Positions 45,534-57,484 of a stretch of 64,000 nt of DNA are shown one piece after another. Source of the stretch: Theristus sp. LFF4_11 (taxonomy: Eukaryota; Nematoda; Chromadorea; Monhysterida; Xyalidae); the NCBI GenBank assembly GCA_030248135.1, contig JASANC010004997.1:62001-126000 (forward strand), given 5' to 3'. The notes beneath the pieces were generated by a model. That model did no database searches. It was not told the DNA's origin and saw nothing but the letters and a program-made list of their open reading frames with translations. The stretch's first letter is position 1, and the number at the start of each line of letters is the position of its first letter. A program made the position numbers and the translations under genes.

Positions 45534-48275
45534 CTGAAAAGATTTTTCTCTTTTTCTTTTTTTGTTCTTCGTGACCCACCGCTTCTGTACATTGGCGAAC
45601 TTGGTGATGCTCTTCAGTTTGTTTTTTTTTTCAGAATAAAACTTTAGGTTTTGGGTAGGTATGTATCTGCTTCGTGTGCCCATCGCACTGACGAGTCAAG
45701 AAGGAACGGTCATATATCCGTATAACCTATATCCACAACCAACGAACCTTCAGTTTCAGTCTGGCTTGCGGTTTTTGAAATGCTGTGTGGACTACATTTG
45801 TATCATCCATGGCCGAAATTATCAGCAATCACATTATATTCACGCAGACCACGGTATGAAGATATCAGATATTTCGTAAACCGGAACGAAAATTTTCAAA
45901 CTCACAACAGTACCACAAGCTCCATAATCAGCGTTGGCCACATTCACCATAGCACCAACGTGGCTTGTGCATGCGCAACTCAGGTGAGCCTCCGGAGACC
46001 ACGGGGCGAAACAAACGTAGCCGCAACACAGCACCATTTCAATTTTTGGCCATTTTCTCAGTTTTTAGTGCAGAAATTGGGTCAAAAAATAGGGCAACAT
46101 CAAAAACGAACACCACCCGGAAACAAGAAATAATAAATTGGTCGCATGAAAAGTTGCTTGGAAACGGCTCTGTCTATCGATTTTAATGCGTGCATCTGCG
46201 TAAATGAACGCTGAAACATCAAGCATGCATGCCATAATGTCGTCACTCATGTGGATGTTATCTAAGCATGTGTAGGTCTAACATTGCATGTTCTTTTGCT
46301 TCCTTTGTATTTTCAAGTTCAGATAAGCAAAGTTTTGCACTCAAAGTAAACCAGTTTTAGAACGGACTGAAATGGAAAAGACGGTCCAAACGAACAGCGT
46401 ATGCAAATACAAACGTGTATCTTTGGACAAGGAAAACGCATGAGTTTTCTGTGCTTAAAAAGGTCCCATACCAGTTAAAGCTACTCGCTAAAGTTCAATT
46501 GGCCAGAAAAAGCCAATAAAACTTAGAAATCTTATTTACTACCTGCATTTTCTTGAATTTTCTTACACACAAATCTCAGTGATACAACTGCATTTACATT
46601 TCTTAAACTCACAAGCATCCCGACATTTCACGCAAACCGCACAATAGGCACCACCGCCCGCCCCTCAAAACATTCAATTTGTTTCAACATGCAGTTTCCA
46701 CCGAAATGGTAAGCAATACCGTAAAGTCTTGCATATAAGGTCTCCTTATATAAATTTGAAAATCAAAAATTTCTGAAAAAAGTGGAATTTCGTGTGACAA
46801 CCTTATAAGTGGGAGGGGGTCTTATAAAGAGAGCATCAGGAATTTCGGGCCTTATAAACGGGGTAGGATTTTGACCAAGTCAAAAATTTGAATTTTTTGG
46901 TTTCCCGCCGTGTGACACTCCGCCCACTTTTGGGTGGGGGTCTTATAAGTGGGAGGAACCTTATATGCAAGACTTTACGGTAATTAAAAAAAAACTGAAA
47001 AAGACTTTACCTTTTGTTGCAGATGTACGTCAAAAATATCAGCGGGCGCAGTAAATCAAGTTGCAATGATCATGAACTTTTGTTCAGTTCCAGAAAATAA
47101 GTTGCCAAAAAGTCAGATTTTTCCTAAAAATCACGTTAAAAACAAAACTGCTGACAAATAATTGTTGACAAAGCTTGTCAAGTCAACAGTGTGCAGCATT
47201 GCAGTGTGTCGTTTTAAAAACTGCACACACAACACCAGTACAACTGGAAAACACGTGGAATTTTATATTTTCGCCCAGCAAGCCCAGCTCACCACACAAA
47301 ACGCAAAATGATATTATTGGGAAACTAACGAAATGAATGTGAAGTGTGGTTTACTTACTTGTTTTTGTGAGAAAACACTTCGGTGTGCGGTAAGTTTTTG
47401 TCCAATCAAACTGCTGTTCAAATATGGCCGAACCGAATTCAAACCGTTACAGGCATAAATAATTCTTGTAAATATGCCAGCTTTATTTGAATATGGAAAT
47501 CGCGGAAACGTGAAGGGTAAAAGAAGTTGAAAAACGTTCTTTTGCAAAGGGTGACTAACAACAGGTATACGCCCCAACAACGAAAACCAAACAACTCGGA
47601 GCTGCACAGCAGTTTCGGTCATTCAAACAGAACTGTCTTTTGGTGAAAGCTGAAATGTTCATAAAACCCTTTTCAAACACATACACAAAACCCACGCACT
47701 GAATTGAGAAGTGGAAGTTTTATTATGGTATAAATACATGTACTTCTCTTTTCAGAAAAAAACATCAATTCACTGCTTACAAGATTGAGAAAACCCGTTT
47801 TAACACTTTTAGATGATTTTTTTAAATTTTATTCAAGTGCGAAACAGGTAAAATCAGAACAGATATTTAGATCTTTCAGAAATTTTACAGAAGGGCGATT
47901 TGATGCTTTCCATCGCCCTAACAAACTATAATTTTGCACTAAACCTTCCCTCGGAGTCAAATTTTTTCACACACTCCACTTAGCGACACAGTTTCCCCAC
48001 CGTTAGATAGAAATTTTGTCGCCAACAAATATTCTTCGACGCTAGCAAAAAAGGTCACCAAAATAGTCAACAGCGTGTTTTGTCAGTTTCAGTTCGATCA
48101 AATGCCAAACTGGAAAACACTTTGTTGAGTTTCCGCAATCAAACGTTTCTCCAAACAGCGAGTGTTGACTATTTTGTTAATCTCTCTTTCTCAGTGGACA
48201 CTTTTAGACACGGGTAAGCCTTTTTTACGTTTTTTACCCCCATCAAAATCAAAAATGCCACGCGCCCCCGCCAAC
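45534..48275. other. Possible first intron of PLC, or intergenic
   Basis: No convincing gene. It contains element G (46717-46982). A G+C-richer - strand segment near 45905-46000 (frame SCACTSHVGAMVNVANADYG) ends in a GTGAGT donor and could be an unplaced exon, but I cannot connect it in phase. Confidence 0.35.
46717..46982. mobile_element. Element G, MITE with TACCGTAAAG ends
   Basis: 266 bp with perfect terminal inverted repeats TACCGTAAAGTCTTGCATAT and complement (about 25 bp). The inside repeats CTTATAAGTGGGAG-like words in both orientations. No coding capacity. Confidence 0.8.
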
Positions 48276-48365
48276 CTGGCAGCTGACGTTGTCCAATTGC
48301 TGGCGACCGGCGTAGGCGACGAACACGGCGACGTCGTCCATGCGTTCCGGGACGTCTTCTGTCAT
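48276..48365 (-). CDS. Candidate first coding exon of PLC delta
   Basis: A G+C-rich frame from ATG (MTEDVPERMDDVAVFVAYAG) to a donor after ...NVSCQ (GTTGGC). It ends in phase 0, matching the phase-0 acceptor of the first placed PLC exon at 45533. Read-through would stop eight codons later. A TATA-like box lies upstream at 48436-48445. Joining it to PLC is an inference across a 2.7-kb gap; it could also start a different gene. Confidence 0.4.
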
Positions 48366-49706
48366 TTTTTTCTTTCCAAGTTCGAATTGTTGCCAATAAT
48401 CAGTCAACCGCCGGAAAGATCGATGTGAGACACCATTATATATATCAGTCTGAATGGCGTGACGTCATTTTCTGCTCCGTATTTATTCTGGAAATTACAA
48501 TGTTTTTTATAATTTATTCAACATGAGTGCGTACAAACTAACACCAGACATTCGTTCCCATAATCGATTTATTCACAAACAACGGTCTCACGAACACGGC
48601 TTGTACGGCAATTAGGTATTCACCTACATGACTCGAAATTCAACACACCCAAACTCGTCATGTGTTAATTAAAGTTAGATTATCAGAATATTTGAAACGG
48701 AGAACAACTTGCTGAACATGTTACAATGATGCAGGAAGCACATTATTTGACAAAATTTTAAAAACTGTAAATAATATGCGTGGAACGATTGGAAAAACGT
48801 ACACACAAACTTGTTTAAGCAACCGATGTGTTCCAAAAACGCGTTTTTTTCAAGAACCAAAAAGAATAAAACTGTTCGAACTTAGAAACTATGAAACCAT
48901 ATATCAACTAGACCATACGACTGTGGAAACTTGGGATGTTTGCGAGGCTTAAAAAAAGTATAGCACGAGGTAAAAATGAAGACTTGTTGCCTCGACAAAT
49001 AGACTTTGTGTACTTTCGGTATTTTCTGTGCTGCCCAGAATGCACAAACACAAAGTGATAACAAGCCGATGGCATTTAGCATCGGTGGTACGTTCTGTGT
49101 TGACATGCATATGCTAAACCAAACATGCAAATATACGCGGTTGTGTTTCGCTTGTACATTTAGTTCAGTAACATGTTCCTAACATACGTAAAGGTGCACT
49201 TCATGGAGGTATCCTTGTATAAATCCTCGCGCATTATACAGGGTGTGCTGTAAATTGAAGTGTGAATCATTGAAATATACATCGTTGGAGGTATGAGTTG
49301 ACCGAAGATGAGTTTATGTACCTGTGATGAGTTTTTTAAAGGCTGATAGTGCATGAATTATTGAAACTGTGTGGATTGGATGTAAAAGAAGAGTTGAACG
49401 AAGTAGTACAAGCATACTCGTTACATTGCAATTTTTTATCTGGTAAAAAAACATTTGTGCAAGAACTGAGTAAGCGCTTGTTTGCGTAACAATTGGGGGT
49501 GAGTGAACAGGAAAACGTTGCAGTTTTTTTGGTGAGTCAAAATTAATCAGCTGTAACGCACAAACGTATATGTCCAACACAGAAAAAACGTTTGTTCCGG
49601 TCGCACCTTTTTGTACTTAAAACACACAGTTATCAATGGCCGTTTGAAAATTAGAATTTCAAAATTATCCTGGTTCTGTGCGATGCAAGGGATATGAGCT
49701 GCAAAC
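48366..49706. other. Intergenic, no gene recognised
   Basis: A+T-rich, with the TATA-like box of the candidate exon at its left end. All frames are short and I see no clear repeat. Confidence 0.35.
48436..48445 (-). promoter_or_regulatory. TATA-like box upstream of the 48365 start
   Basis: ATATATATAA on the - strand, about 71 bp upstream of the ATG at 48365. This is a suitable distance for a TATA box plus a short leader. A motif this simple can occur by chance in A+T-rich DNA. Confidence 0.35.
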
Positions 49707-50152
49707 ACCAATAAGGGCTCATTTATCTTGACGTAAGCGGCGTGCACGCACACGTCGAAATGAATGATGTGCTAAAGGTCGGTCGTACATACGTTACGTC
49801 ACGAACGTCACGTCACGTCACGTCACGTCACGTCACGTCACGTCACGTCATGTCTCGTCTCGTCCTTCAACTTTCAGCTACTAGTCTACTGCTACTTTCA
49901 GATACTACCGTTCATACAGACGTATGCATGTAATGGCACGGCATGGCATGTTAGGTCTCGTCTTATTACATACTACCGTTCATGGAGACGTGCCTTTGAC
50001 GTACGTCGACGTTCGTTACCTTTGGCATGAAAAAGGTAGGGCACAAAAATGTGCATGAAAAAAAGGATTTTTTGCGTGATCGACAACAACAGCCGCAACA
50101 TCGTCACGCAGCATCATTCCACGTGTACACGTCATCATGAACGGACCTTAAC
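49707..50152. mobile_element. MITE-F relative with CGTCA minisatellite
   Basis: The ends resemble MITE-F: ATAAGGGCTCATTTATC on the left and, reversed, TAAGGTCCGTTCATGATGAC on the right. Inside is a pentanucleotide array of about ten CGTCA units (49799-49850). CTACCGTTCAT also occurs twice (near 49905 and 49975). Confidence 0.5.
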
Positions 50153-51372
50153 TTTTTTAATAGCACGCGCGCGCGAGTACACCTTTCATCTCGAAGCAAG
50201 GGTGTAACAATAACAATTATGACCATTGGAACTGATGATTATTGTCGGTCACGCGAGAGCGACGCCAGCCCAAAGTTGCATGTAAATTTTTTGTTTTTTT
50301 TGTTGAAAAAAGATTTTATTGGAAACCGCCATAAAGCTCTTTTGCAACTTCCTTATTCAAAAGTTGTCGTTTAGCGCGCTGATTGGCTAAAGGATAATGA
50401 AAGTGAACTGAAATTATGGAAAAAACAGAGTATTCGTCGTATCTGTAATATACCAAGCGTGTGCACTCAGAGGTGTATAAACCTCCAAAAAAATTATCAA
50501 CACTAAATGTTTAGTATGCGTAGAAAAGGTTATTTGTAAAAATTTGTGCAAAACTACGGCACTACACATCTATACATACACTTGCAGTTTGGTTTCAAAA
50601 TGATAAGAAGCAAAATGTGTACAAGCAACAGGTAAACTGTCCAAGAAAAAAGTCTGTTTTGGCTTGATAGAACCGGGCCAGGGACATTTTTTAAAGAACG
50701 CTAACGCACACTTTTATTTCACTTGTAATAAATAACCGATTTATTAATGGCAAACACATTGACAAATTAAATGACTGGAGACATGGAAAACTTAAACCAA
50801 GCTCGTTTTGACATTTTGGCAACATCGGTTGGGTAAATGTTTGAGCAAACATGTGTTTTTTAGCCGCATAAACGCGTTGTACGACGTCAAGGTACTACAC
50901 CGTTTTTATTATAGAAACACTTTTGCACAAGTGAAACTTGGGTGTTTTGGTGTCTTTTTGGCAAACTCAAAAAGTAAAATTGTTTTATAGCGTCAGTTTT
51001 GCAAAAACTTTTTGGCTCTGAGCGCTTGGTGATTGATTGTGGTCGGTATAGCCAGAAAACTGAACAAATGAAACCAACTGTTCCAAGTTTTGAAATTGAA
51101 CAAATTTTGAAATCTCTATGACAAACACTGCATCAACTGTCCAGGGAAGACTGCAATGTGAGAGAAACTTAGAACACAGAGTTCATTTCAATTCGGACCG
51201 ACTAGAGTTTTATGTCGTTGTGACTCGAAACAAAAACAACGAAATCTCATCTGTAATTTCCACGTCATCTAAAAATGTTCATTTGCATAAACTTGGAAAT
51301 CACGTTTCAATTTCAACACATACATATCTAGATAATTGCAGACTGGAAGACTTCCATGTATGTCGCTTAATA
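50153..51372. other. Intergenic, no gene recognised
   Basis: A+T-rich with only short frames. One short run of CG dinucleotides (GCGCGCGCG near 50165). No repeat family recognised. Confidence 0.35.
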
Positions 51373-52280
51373 CAGGGTGTCCCAAAAAAAACATAACAAA
51401 AGTAAATGGCTCGTGCGGCCGACTGGTTGCACGTGAAGCCGTGAAATTTGAAACACTTTTAGAAAAAAGGAACACATTTTTTGTGTCCAAATTTTATCCC
51501 GAAATTCCTTTTTTCAATAATATTTTAGCAGAAATGCGTAAAAACTCAAAAATCACCCAACTTCAGCATTTTGACTCAGGATAATCATCGTTGTCGTCAT
51601 CGAGATTCACATATGACAGTGGCGCAAGTTCATCTTCAGCTTCGTCTTTACTGATCTCATCAGATTTATCCTCTCGACCCTTTAGTTTCACTTTTTCAGC
51701 TGCTCAATGTCTTTTTCATTGTTCTCAATGATTGCCGACATTCGGTGTTCGAAATTGATGAGCAATTCTGGTGCAGCGCCCGATCATCGTTGATTTTTTG
51801 CACACCACTGCGAATTTTGGTTTTCAAATTGTCGAAAATGTTGGGCGCCGAACGGTACACAATTTCCTTCGGGTGCCCCAAACCCATAAGTCAAGAGGAA
51901 AATTGAAACAAGTGCGCGAGTGGCTGTCGGCGTCGTTCGGTGACCGCTGGATCGGCCGCATGGGCAGAGTTGAATGGCCCGAGAGGAGTCCGGACATGAA
52001 GCCTTTGAGTTCTGCGTTTGGGGGCATCTGACGGATAATGCGGGACATTTTCGGCGCCCACCACTGCAGCGGTGTGAGAAAAAAATCATCGATGATCGGG
52101 CGCTGCACCAGAAAGTGAAAGTTCAAACACGAAGGGTATTGAGAAAATGGAAAACACATGAGGCCGAGAAACATGAAACGACGCCGGAGAGAAAGAGAAC
52201 AGTAAAGTTAAAGCGAGAGGGGCCACGAGAGAGATTCGAGAGAAGGGTTTATCTTGAGTAAAAAAATATTTAGTGATTTG
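51373..52280 (+). mobile_element. Mariner-like element 3, same structure as element 2, truncated
   Basis: It starts with CAGGGTGTCCCAAAAAAAAC after TA and follows element 2 (9646-10795) almost base for base, including the inverted 3' copy and the WPERSPDMKPL-type remnant near 51975-52010. The right arm is partly replaced by a purine-rich segment, and the right terminal repeat is missing. Confidence 0.8.
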
Positions 52281-53703
52281 GTTTAAATAAGGGAAATAAA
52301 CAAAAGTGTTTGGGGTATAACGCACAGGCCGATAAGAATGAGCACCTAGCGCTAGCACCTATGAGTAATAACTTAATTTACATATTTATAACGCTGCTGA
52401 TGAGAATGCTTCAGCGTTCTAACGTTCGGTATCCATCGTGTTAAACTTTGTTAAGAAAAAACAACCCACAAATACTGGTGGTATGGGCGACCACGTTTGC
52501 ACAATCATGTAGCTTCGTGTTGCTGGTGCATTTGTATTTCAGGCTTACCTGAACGACAGCTCAAGTAATATTGTATTTCATATGATGTTTGGTTTCGTTG
52601 GTGGACGTTTCATTTATGCAGTTTCAATATTCAATTTCAATATTTTTCAGCGGATGTATGTGGTAGTTGACATAATTTAAACGCCCCTATCCGGACTTAA
52701 TCAATCGTTGAGTCAACTTTTGAGAAAAATTGAATCTGGGCCAAGTGAACAAATTTATTCCGAGCAAAACTGAAGAGCTGTTTCAAAAGATGAAGTCACT
52801 ACTGGGCTATCATAACAGACAAACGCGGCAACAAACAAAACAGTGAGTGAGTGATCAAACACAAACTTTAGGTTTGTGCCAGTATCAGTGTACGTAATGT
52901 GTCACACTGAAAACGAAAAATCAGGGCTGTGCAACTGCAAACAATTTGGAAAAATAGTAAAAGTTACAACGTTTGATGCAACGTTATAAGTTTCGGAAAT
53001 ATGTATACACAGGGAGTGGAGTTTAATGACATTGGATCGAAAAATGGCTTTCAAATCGATTTTATACATGTGCAAAATAGCGTGTTGTAGTAGTGTTTTT
53101 TACCATGAATATATTTTCGAAAAAGAAATTCGTCGGTTTCTGTCAACCACCAACCTTGATGTGCTGTTAAGTTTTGTTTATTTTTTTTAGTTTTTTATTA
53201 TTTGTCGGCTAGTTGACTTTACAATAACAGGTGGTTTTAGAACCAAAACCGCTCTAAATGTGTTTTCAACAAAGACTTCCAAAAAAGCCACCCATCGGTT
53301 ACCTGATCAAGCAGATCGGGGTAAGTTTTTTTTCAGTGGAACGTTTTGGAAAAAAAAGAATCATTTGAATAACAGTGAAGTTGCATCAGCAGCAAGGCAT
53401 TGTTTTCATGTACTGCGCCTGCTTCTCGATTAATGTGGCTTGAGGCACAAGTAATTTTCTTATTACCTTCAGCCGTAACGAGAATATTCAGGTACATTGT
53501 ACGCCGCTGTGGAAACATTCACAGGACTGTGAATTGTTCAGATATACACAACGTTGCATTATTGCAACTGAAATTAAAATTTTGAATAGAACTCGTTATT
53601 ATTGTATTGTGTGTTGTAGATTCAATTTTACGTTTCGAACAGTGACGACATGTTTCAGACGAGCAAACTTCACACTGTAAAATAAAATCAAGAAGACTGG
53701 ACA
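52281..53703. other. 5' flank of the first SGLT gene
   Basis: A+T-rich, no gene recognised. A GTAAGT donor-like site near 53318 follows a G+C-richer segment and could end a 5' untranslated exon of the SGLT gene; this is only a guess. Confidence 0.35.
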
Positions 53704-56700
53704 ATGGCGAACAGCGGAACAATTGGCGTTGTTTCGATCTGGGATGCACTGGTTCTGATTTTGTACTTTCTCTGTATCATCGGGGTCGGTATCTGGGTGA
53801 GTTTTTTTTTATTTTTTGTTCTTGTGTGTGATTTTGTTTCTATTATTGTCTTTTTGTCAGTCATCATGGATAGCGCCAAAGAAGACTGTCGGCGGCTTTT
53901 TTCTCGCCGGGCGAAACATGAACTGGCCTTTGGTAAGCTCTTCCAGCTTTATTTTGATTCTAAAATTCACCAAAAACTTCCGTGTTTTCTGCTGACTCCA
54001 AGGTGGGCGCGTCGCTATTTGCGAGCTGCATAGGGAGCGGCCATTTTGTTGGCCTTGCCGGATCAGGCGCGTCGGGCGGGCTGGCCGTTGCCGGATTTGA
54101 ATTGCACGTGAGTTGCGCTATTCTCTTTTGATTTTCGGAAACGTAGAGTGACTGAATTATACGGTTATTCAATTTTCCAGGCCGCTTTCATTCTCATTGC
54201 TCTTGGTTGGTTGTTTGTGCCAGTCTACATCACGTCGGAGGTGTTTACGATGCCTGAATATTTGCAAAAGCGACTCGGCGGCCGTCGAATACAAGTGTAC
54301 CTCTCGTGTTTGGCGCTGATGATCTACATTTTCACGAAAATATCAGTAAGAATTTAAAGTTTTTTTTTGTATAAAACTTTTTTTTACCACAATGTTCCAT
54401 TTCAGGTTGACTTGTTTGCTGGAACAATCTTTCTTGAGCGATCATTTCAATTCAACACGTATGCGTCCGTTGGACTGCTGCTGTTGATTGCTGCTGTCTT
54501 TACTGCTGCAGGTATACTGTACATGTAGCTGTGGATTTAGAAACTGAAATGATTTTTTTGAAAATTTTTTTTTACTTTCCTTTCAGGCGGTCTCACGGCC
54601 GTGATTTGGACGGACTTTGTGCAGACGATAATCATGCTGGTTGGCGGGTTCATTCTGATGATCATAAGTGTGTACATGAATCGGTTATGCTATTATTTTT
54701 TTGTTCTGCCTGAAATATTGAAAGTGATTGATTATTGCTGATTTATTCTTTTCACGCCGGTTTTATTTTTATGTTCGCAAACTTTCATTATTCCACCGAA
54801 GCAGGCTTTTACGAGGTCGGCGGGTATCGAGCGTTAGTGGACAAGTATTTCACAACAATACCGGACGTGAACGTTTCGAGTGTCGCCGATCGGCGGTGTC
54901 TGGAGGCGGCAATGCCGCGAGGTGACTCGATGCGTCTGTTGAGAGCGGTCGACGCTGACCTGCCGTGGACGGGCATGACGTTCGGATTGACCATCATCGC
55001 CACTTGGTATTGGTGCGCTGATCAGGTACATTCGTTGATGTTGCGATTCAGTTGAATGTTTGTTTTAGTTGGATCTTTAGTCTTTTGTTTCGTTGAACTT
55101 GCGATTCAGTTGAATGTTTGTCTTAGTAGGATCTTTAAGGTGCATTCAAGAGACAGCATTCATGTTTTAGCACAGCTATCCGTCACTAAATACTGCTTCA
55201 TCAATGCCGCTTTAGCCCTTATTGTTGTTGCTGAACTGTGTTTCAGGTGATCGTGCAACGTGCGCTCGCCGCGCGCAACTATTCGCAAGCGAAAGGCGGC
55301 TGCGTGTTTGCCGCCTGGCTGAAACTGATGCCGTTGTTTCTGATCGTCTTCCCGGGTATGATCGCGCGAGTATTGTACACAGGTAAGGGTGGTTTTTTGT
55401 CAGCTAAAACGAATGAAACGCGGCTTTGTCTTTACCCGCTCGTTCTTTCAGACGAAATTGTGTGCTACAGTCCAGAGCAATGCCTTGAGGCGTGTGGCCA
55501 AGCTGGCGGCTGCTCCAACATTGCATATCCGCTGTTGGTCGTGAAATTGATGCCACCGGGTATGTGAGTACAGTCGAACTCTAAATTATTGGAAATCAAT
55601 CAGCTGATTGGTTGGTTGGTGGTCACGTGATGCATGTTTTCTGTGCAGGCATCGCTGTTGGAGCGGAGTTTGGTTTGCATACAATGTAGAAAGCATGCAT
55701 ACCGCAATCGCTAACGAATTTATATGATTCCCTACAATTTAGAGTTTGACTATAGTTGAATTTATTGTTGTTCGGGGAATACCTTAAATTTCTTTCAATC
55801 TAAAAATTTAATTGCCGGCAGGTCTTCGCGGCCTCATGTTGGCATGCATGTTGAGTGCACTGATGTCATCGTTGACCTCCATCTTCAACAGCAGCAGCAC
55901 AATTTTCACGATGGACATTTGGCCATTGATCCGACGAAAAGCGTCCGAAACTGAACTGCTTATTGTTGGAAGGTGGGAATAAACGGGCATTCATGAAACA
56001 GTATTTAGTGACGCGTAGCTGTGTTAAAACATAGCTTGTACGAAGTCACTAAATACTGTTTCATGAATGCCGCTCAATCGTCTGTCGTTTTTAGCAAATC
56101 ACACCAAAGGCTATGTTTTAGGGTTTTCGTCATCTTTCTTGTCGTTATCTCGATTCTGTGGATTCCGGTTATCAAATCTTTTCCGAACTCCGAGCTGTTC
56201 AACTATATTCAAGCAATACAAAGTTATCTCTCGCCGCCAATTTGTGCCGTTTATGTCTTGTCAATTTTTGTACCACGAGTCAATGAACCGGTTAGTTGAA
56301 ATTTGGGGAATTCGCATCTTCATATTGATTCATTTGACGTTATCTTTGCACAATTTAGGGTGCATTTTGGGGTTTGATTGTTGGCGTTGTGCTGGGAATG
56401 CTGCGTTTTTTTATGGACGTTTTTTATGGCGCACCGGATTGCACGGAAGATGATACAAGACCTGCAATACTGACTTCGGTACATCGAGTTGAACGTTTTG
56501 GTTTCATTCCGGTTTAATTTGTTAACGCTTCAACTGGTTTTGCTTGCGCTTGTTTTGTTTGTACTTTATTTGATAATCTGACATGTTTAGGTGCACTACC
56601 TGCACTTTGCTATTCTACTGTTCCTGATCGTCTCCGCTGTGATTCTAGTCGTCAGTTGCGCTACGGCACCGATACCGCCGGAAAGTGTAAGTGTTTGCAG

Positions 56701-57263
56701 TATTTTGTAATCTACGCTCAAAGCCAGTTGCCCAAGTTTTCATTCATCGCAATCGTTCTGTGCAGTTGCGCCGCTTAACGTTTTGGACTCGAAATGCACC
56801 GGAACAGCCACTGATCATTCACTACCATCACAAACAACCGCCGTCTCAGACGGTCTATTCAATCGAACTATCGTCTCATGTGGCTTCCATTGATTCAGGT
56901 AAACGAAATTCTCAACATAAACTTTTTCATCGAAGCCTGCCTGATTCCCTTAAAGAAGCACCATGTTGCAATATACTGCCTTCAGAAGACAAAAATCTTG
57001 CAGGTCTCAGCGAGAAACCGATTGTTCCAAGTCAAGGAAGTTTGTTGCGACGCTGTCTTGCAAAACTTGGAATGAAACTCAACAACGATGCAGCAACCTT
57101 GAAGCCAGACCCATCAGGTCCGGAAATTAGCAATTTACAAGCGATCGAAAACCGTCAGAATCACTTGACTTTGTTTAAAGAGCCATGGGGAAAGTTTTTC
57201 TGGAACATTCAAGCAATGCTGGTGCTAGCCGCTTGTGTGTTCTTTTATGCGTTCTATTTTTGA
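53704..57263 (+). CDS. SLC5/SGLT family sodium-coupled transporter (14 exons)
   Basis: A membrane symporter that uses the Na+ gradient to import a solute (in SGLTs a sugar). Exons: 53704-53796, 53861-53932, 54003-54107, 54181-54345, 54406-54511, 54587-54667, 54805-55025, 55247-55382, 55452-55559, 55822-55972, 56122-56290, 56359-56478, 56591-56686, 56766-57263. Phases agree and give 706 residues. Family motifs: [19 protein letters not shown] (TM0/1), [144 protein letters not shown], and the C-terminal helix [18 protein letters not shown]. The extracellular Cys-rich loop is kept. The last exon may hold a small unspliced intron (GTAAAC near 56900), but the frame stays open. The substrate cannot be read from sequence alone. 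Confidence 0.94.
55138..55213. mobile_element. MITE-B copy in an SGLT intron, truncated
   Basis: Contains AGCACAGCTATCCGTCACTA and AATACTGCTTCATCAATGCC; the left arm is incomplete. In the intron between SGLT exons 7 and 8. Confidence 0.6.
55571..55751. mobile_element. MITE-A copy 6, beside an SGLT splice donor
   Basis: Starts CAGTCGAACTCTAAATTATT directly after TA; the right end is AATTTAGAGTTTGACTA. It begins 11 bp after SGLT exon 9 ends (donor GTATGT). Confidence 0.85.
55983..56078. mobile_element. MITE-B copy, 10 bp from an SGLT donor
   Basis: Hairpin of about 95 bp: AACGGGCATTCATGAAACAG ... CTGTTTCATGAATGCCGC. It starts roughly 10 bp after SGLT exon 10 ends (55972). Confidence 0.75.
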
Positions 57264-57484
57264 TTATTAAAAATTATTCTCTCAAATTTTATTACTGCCT
57301 TTATTTTATTGTGTTTCTGCATGACGGTTGATCAAAAATAATAAAAAGGGTAGTTTTTGCACAGCAAAAGTTCTCTGAAACGCCATTGGTTACAACATCA
57401 CACCCAGAGAAAAGAACATTCTTAAATAGACCGGGCATCTTCATGGAAGAGAGCTTCTATGATTGTTGAAAGTGGAGAGATTGC

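Noticed and set aside
45905..46000. Extra PLC exon (SCACTSHVGAMVNV frame)
   Set aside because: It ends in a GTGAGT donor, but its sequence does not resemble any PLC part and I could not join it in phase with confidence.
47314..47622. 102-codon - strand open frame
   Set aside because: It has an ATG, but no domain, no splice context and A+T-rich composition like the flanks. No support as a gene.
49799..49850. CRISPR-like array
   Set aside because: It is a continuous CGTCA microsatellite without spacers, in an animal genome.
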